Assembly: GCA_947629175.1 (NCBI GenBank)
Contig: CANRCT010000021.1
Span: 1-55,251 of the forward strand
DNA from: an uncultured Muribaculaceae bacterium
GTDB lineage: Bacteria; Bacteroidota; Bacteroidia; Bacteroidales; Muribaculaceae
Reading direction: 5' to 3'
Length of the DNA stretch: 55,251 nt
Part shown: positions 54,359 to 55,251 of the stretch, one piece after another
Position numbering within the stretch: position 1 is the first letter of the stretch
Layout of the letters: the number at the start of each line of letters is the position of its first letter
Notes under the pieces: generated by a model
The model's database searches: none
What the model was told of the DNA's origin: nothing
Seen by the model: the letters and a program-made list of their open reading frames with translations, nothing else
Position numbers and translations under genes: made by a program

Positions 54359-55166
54359 AGGCCTGCTTGCAGGCAGTATCTCGTTAATGTTGTTTTCGGG
54401 ATGTTCCGGTGACTCCAAGGCAGCCAAAAAGATGATAGGACAGGCTCAGTCGCTGTCCGACTCAGGTGACTATAAGGCGGCTCTCGCCTTGCTTGATTCA
54501 GTCGACAGCCGGTATGCGGCCGAAATCGAAGTCCGCAGGGAAGCTATGAACTTGCGGCCACACATTATGGAGCTCATGACGTTGAAAGAACTGTCGGCAG
54601 CCGACAGTCTCATAGCCCAGCTTACGATCGAGGCTAATGCCGTGAAGGATGTCATGGCCTTTGTGGAGGATTCATTTGAAGGATACTATACCACAGTCTC
54701 TCTCAAAGGAAAAATCCCGGCCGACAAGCCGGGCCTTTATGCGAGAATGAGCGCCGACGGGGTTTTCAACGTAGTGTCAAGCTGTCCGAAAGGGACCGGG
54801 AGCACAGCTGTCAGCCTCAGATCCGGACAGGATGAAGCCGTTTCCGGCCGGGTGGCCCATGACGGCGAACGCAACGACAGAAGCCGTGGCGTAGAGATCA
54901 TCAATTTCATGCCTGGCGAATGCGATACGCTCGGAGTTTTTGCCGGCAGACATGGCGGTGATGAGATAGCTGTGACATTTCTTGGCGACAAGAACTACAG
55001 GATGACACTTCCGAAAGATCAGGCGGAAGCGCTGGGCAATGTTTACGCCGCTTCGAAGATCGTAGGAAAATTAAAGTTAGCTCAACTCGAAAAGGCCAGG
55101 CTGGAACGACAGCTTGATGTGGCACGCAGCCAGATGGCCCGAACGTATCGGGAGAAGGAAGAATAA
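54339..55166 (+). CDS. lipoprotein of unknown function
   Basis: A 275-aa protein with a lipoprotein signal: hydrophobic LLAGSISLMLFSGC, lipobox FSGC with Cys about residue 22. TPR-like helical start (AQSLSDSGDYKAALALLDSV), a middle beta-rich part and a C-terminal coiled coil (LKLAQLEKARLERQL). No enzymatic motif. The start lies inside relA (20-nt overlap), so it is probably translated from the same message. Confidence 0.78.
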   Translation: MLNALCKGLLAGSISLMLFSGCSGDSKAAKKMIGQAQSLSDSGDYKAALALLDSVDSRYAAEIEVRREAMNLRPHIMELMTLKELSAADSLIAQLTIEANAVKDVMAFVEDSFEGYYTTVSLKGKIPADKPGLYARMSADGVFNVVSSCPKGTGSTAVSLRSGQDEAVSGRVAHDGERNDRSRGVEIINFMPGECDTLGVFAGRHGGDEIAVTFLGDKNYRMTLPKDQAEALGNVYAASKIVGKLKLAQLEKARLERQLDVARSQMARTYREKEE

Positions 55167-55218
55167 TCATTACGGAATTATTGCTGTCCGATAAAACTTT
55201 TTGAGACAGGTACGAAAT

Positions 55219-55251
55219 AAGGGCTGGCACCTATTGCAGGAGTCAGCCCTT
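55219..55251 (+). terminator. probable terminator hairpin, cut by the window end
   Basis: AAGGGCTG (55219-55226) pairs with CAGCCCTT (55244-55251) 53 bases after the lipoprotein stop. The last two T bases suggest a T-run continuing beyond the window. Confidence 0.6.

Overview
The window is a gene-dense stretch of about 55 kb from a Bacteroidota chromosome, almost certainly order Bacteroidales. A gut family such as Muribaculaceae is plausible but not proven. Evidence for this: about twenty perfect or near-perfect TAnnTTTG (-7) promoter elements placed just upstream of genes; weak or absent Shine-Dalgarno sequences; an eukaryote-like GT3 glycogen synthase; a Bacteroidales-type long NusB; anaerobic NrdD/NrdG; a menaquinone pathway; and the nusB-yajC-ybbR-coaE and thrA plus phosphoglycerate-mutase-like homoserine kinase arrangements. 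No phage, integrase, transposase or CRISPR array is present, so this looks like core chromosome with a few lineage-specific cassettes.

Layout. 0-4.4 kb: glycogen synthesis and breakdown (GT3 synthase, GT35 phosphorylase). 4.6-12.3 kb: one co-directional operon, ftsY-rimO-menF-SGNH-SGNH-MBOAT, whose first five genes are linked by four 4-nt ATGA overlaps. The last three genes look like an envelope O-acylation/O-acetylation system. 12.3-15.0 kb: convergent nrdD-nrdG with an 18-bp direct repeat upstream of the promoter. 15.4-20.0 kb: menDBCE, the rest of the o-succinylbenzoate branch of menaquinone synthesis. 20.0-24.8 kb: sppA, lpxK, purine nucleoside phosphorylase, thiL. 25.0-28.4 kb: nusB (with an internal duplication), yajC, ybbR-like, coaE. 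28.4-33.8 kb (minus strand): an amidase, an acyltransferase and a small protein, then the homoserine kinase-like gene and bifunctional thrA. 33.9-37.3 kb: lptB, a CPBP protease, trmN6, engB and an unannotated 59-residue cysteine-motif peptide. 37.5 kb: tRNA-His with a strong terminator. 37.7-41.2 kb: GH89 alpha-N-acetylglucosaminidase, a DUF362 protein and a P-loop kinase. 41.3-46.0 kb: prfC, a SpoU methyltransferase, radA, a DMT transporter. 46.1-51.3 kb: an exported TPR protein, RNase P RNA, a MINPP-like phytase, luxS and pfs. 51.4-55.2 kb: a pRiA4b ORF-3-like protein, a RelA-type (p)ppGpp synthetase with a dead hydrolase site, and a lipoprotein.

The genes together describe an anaerobic, glycogen-storing, menaquinone-respiring, LPS-bearing glycan degrader. 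The most unusual items are the O-acylation cassette translationally coupled to menF and splitting the men genes, the duplicated NusB middle domain, the interleaved inverted repeats upstream of nusB, the paired repeats upstream of nrdD, and the small CGCRC peptide. Several gene starts were moved inward because a Bacteroidota promoter or a signal peptide lies inside the longest open frame.
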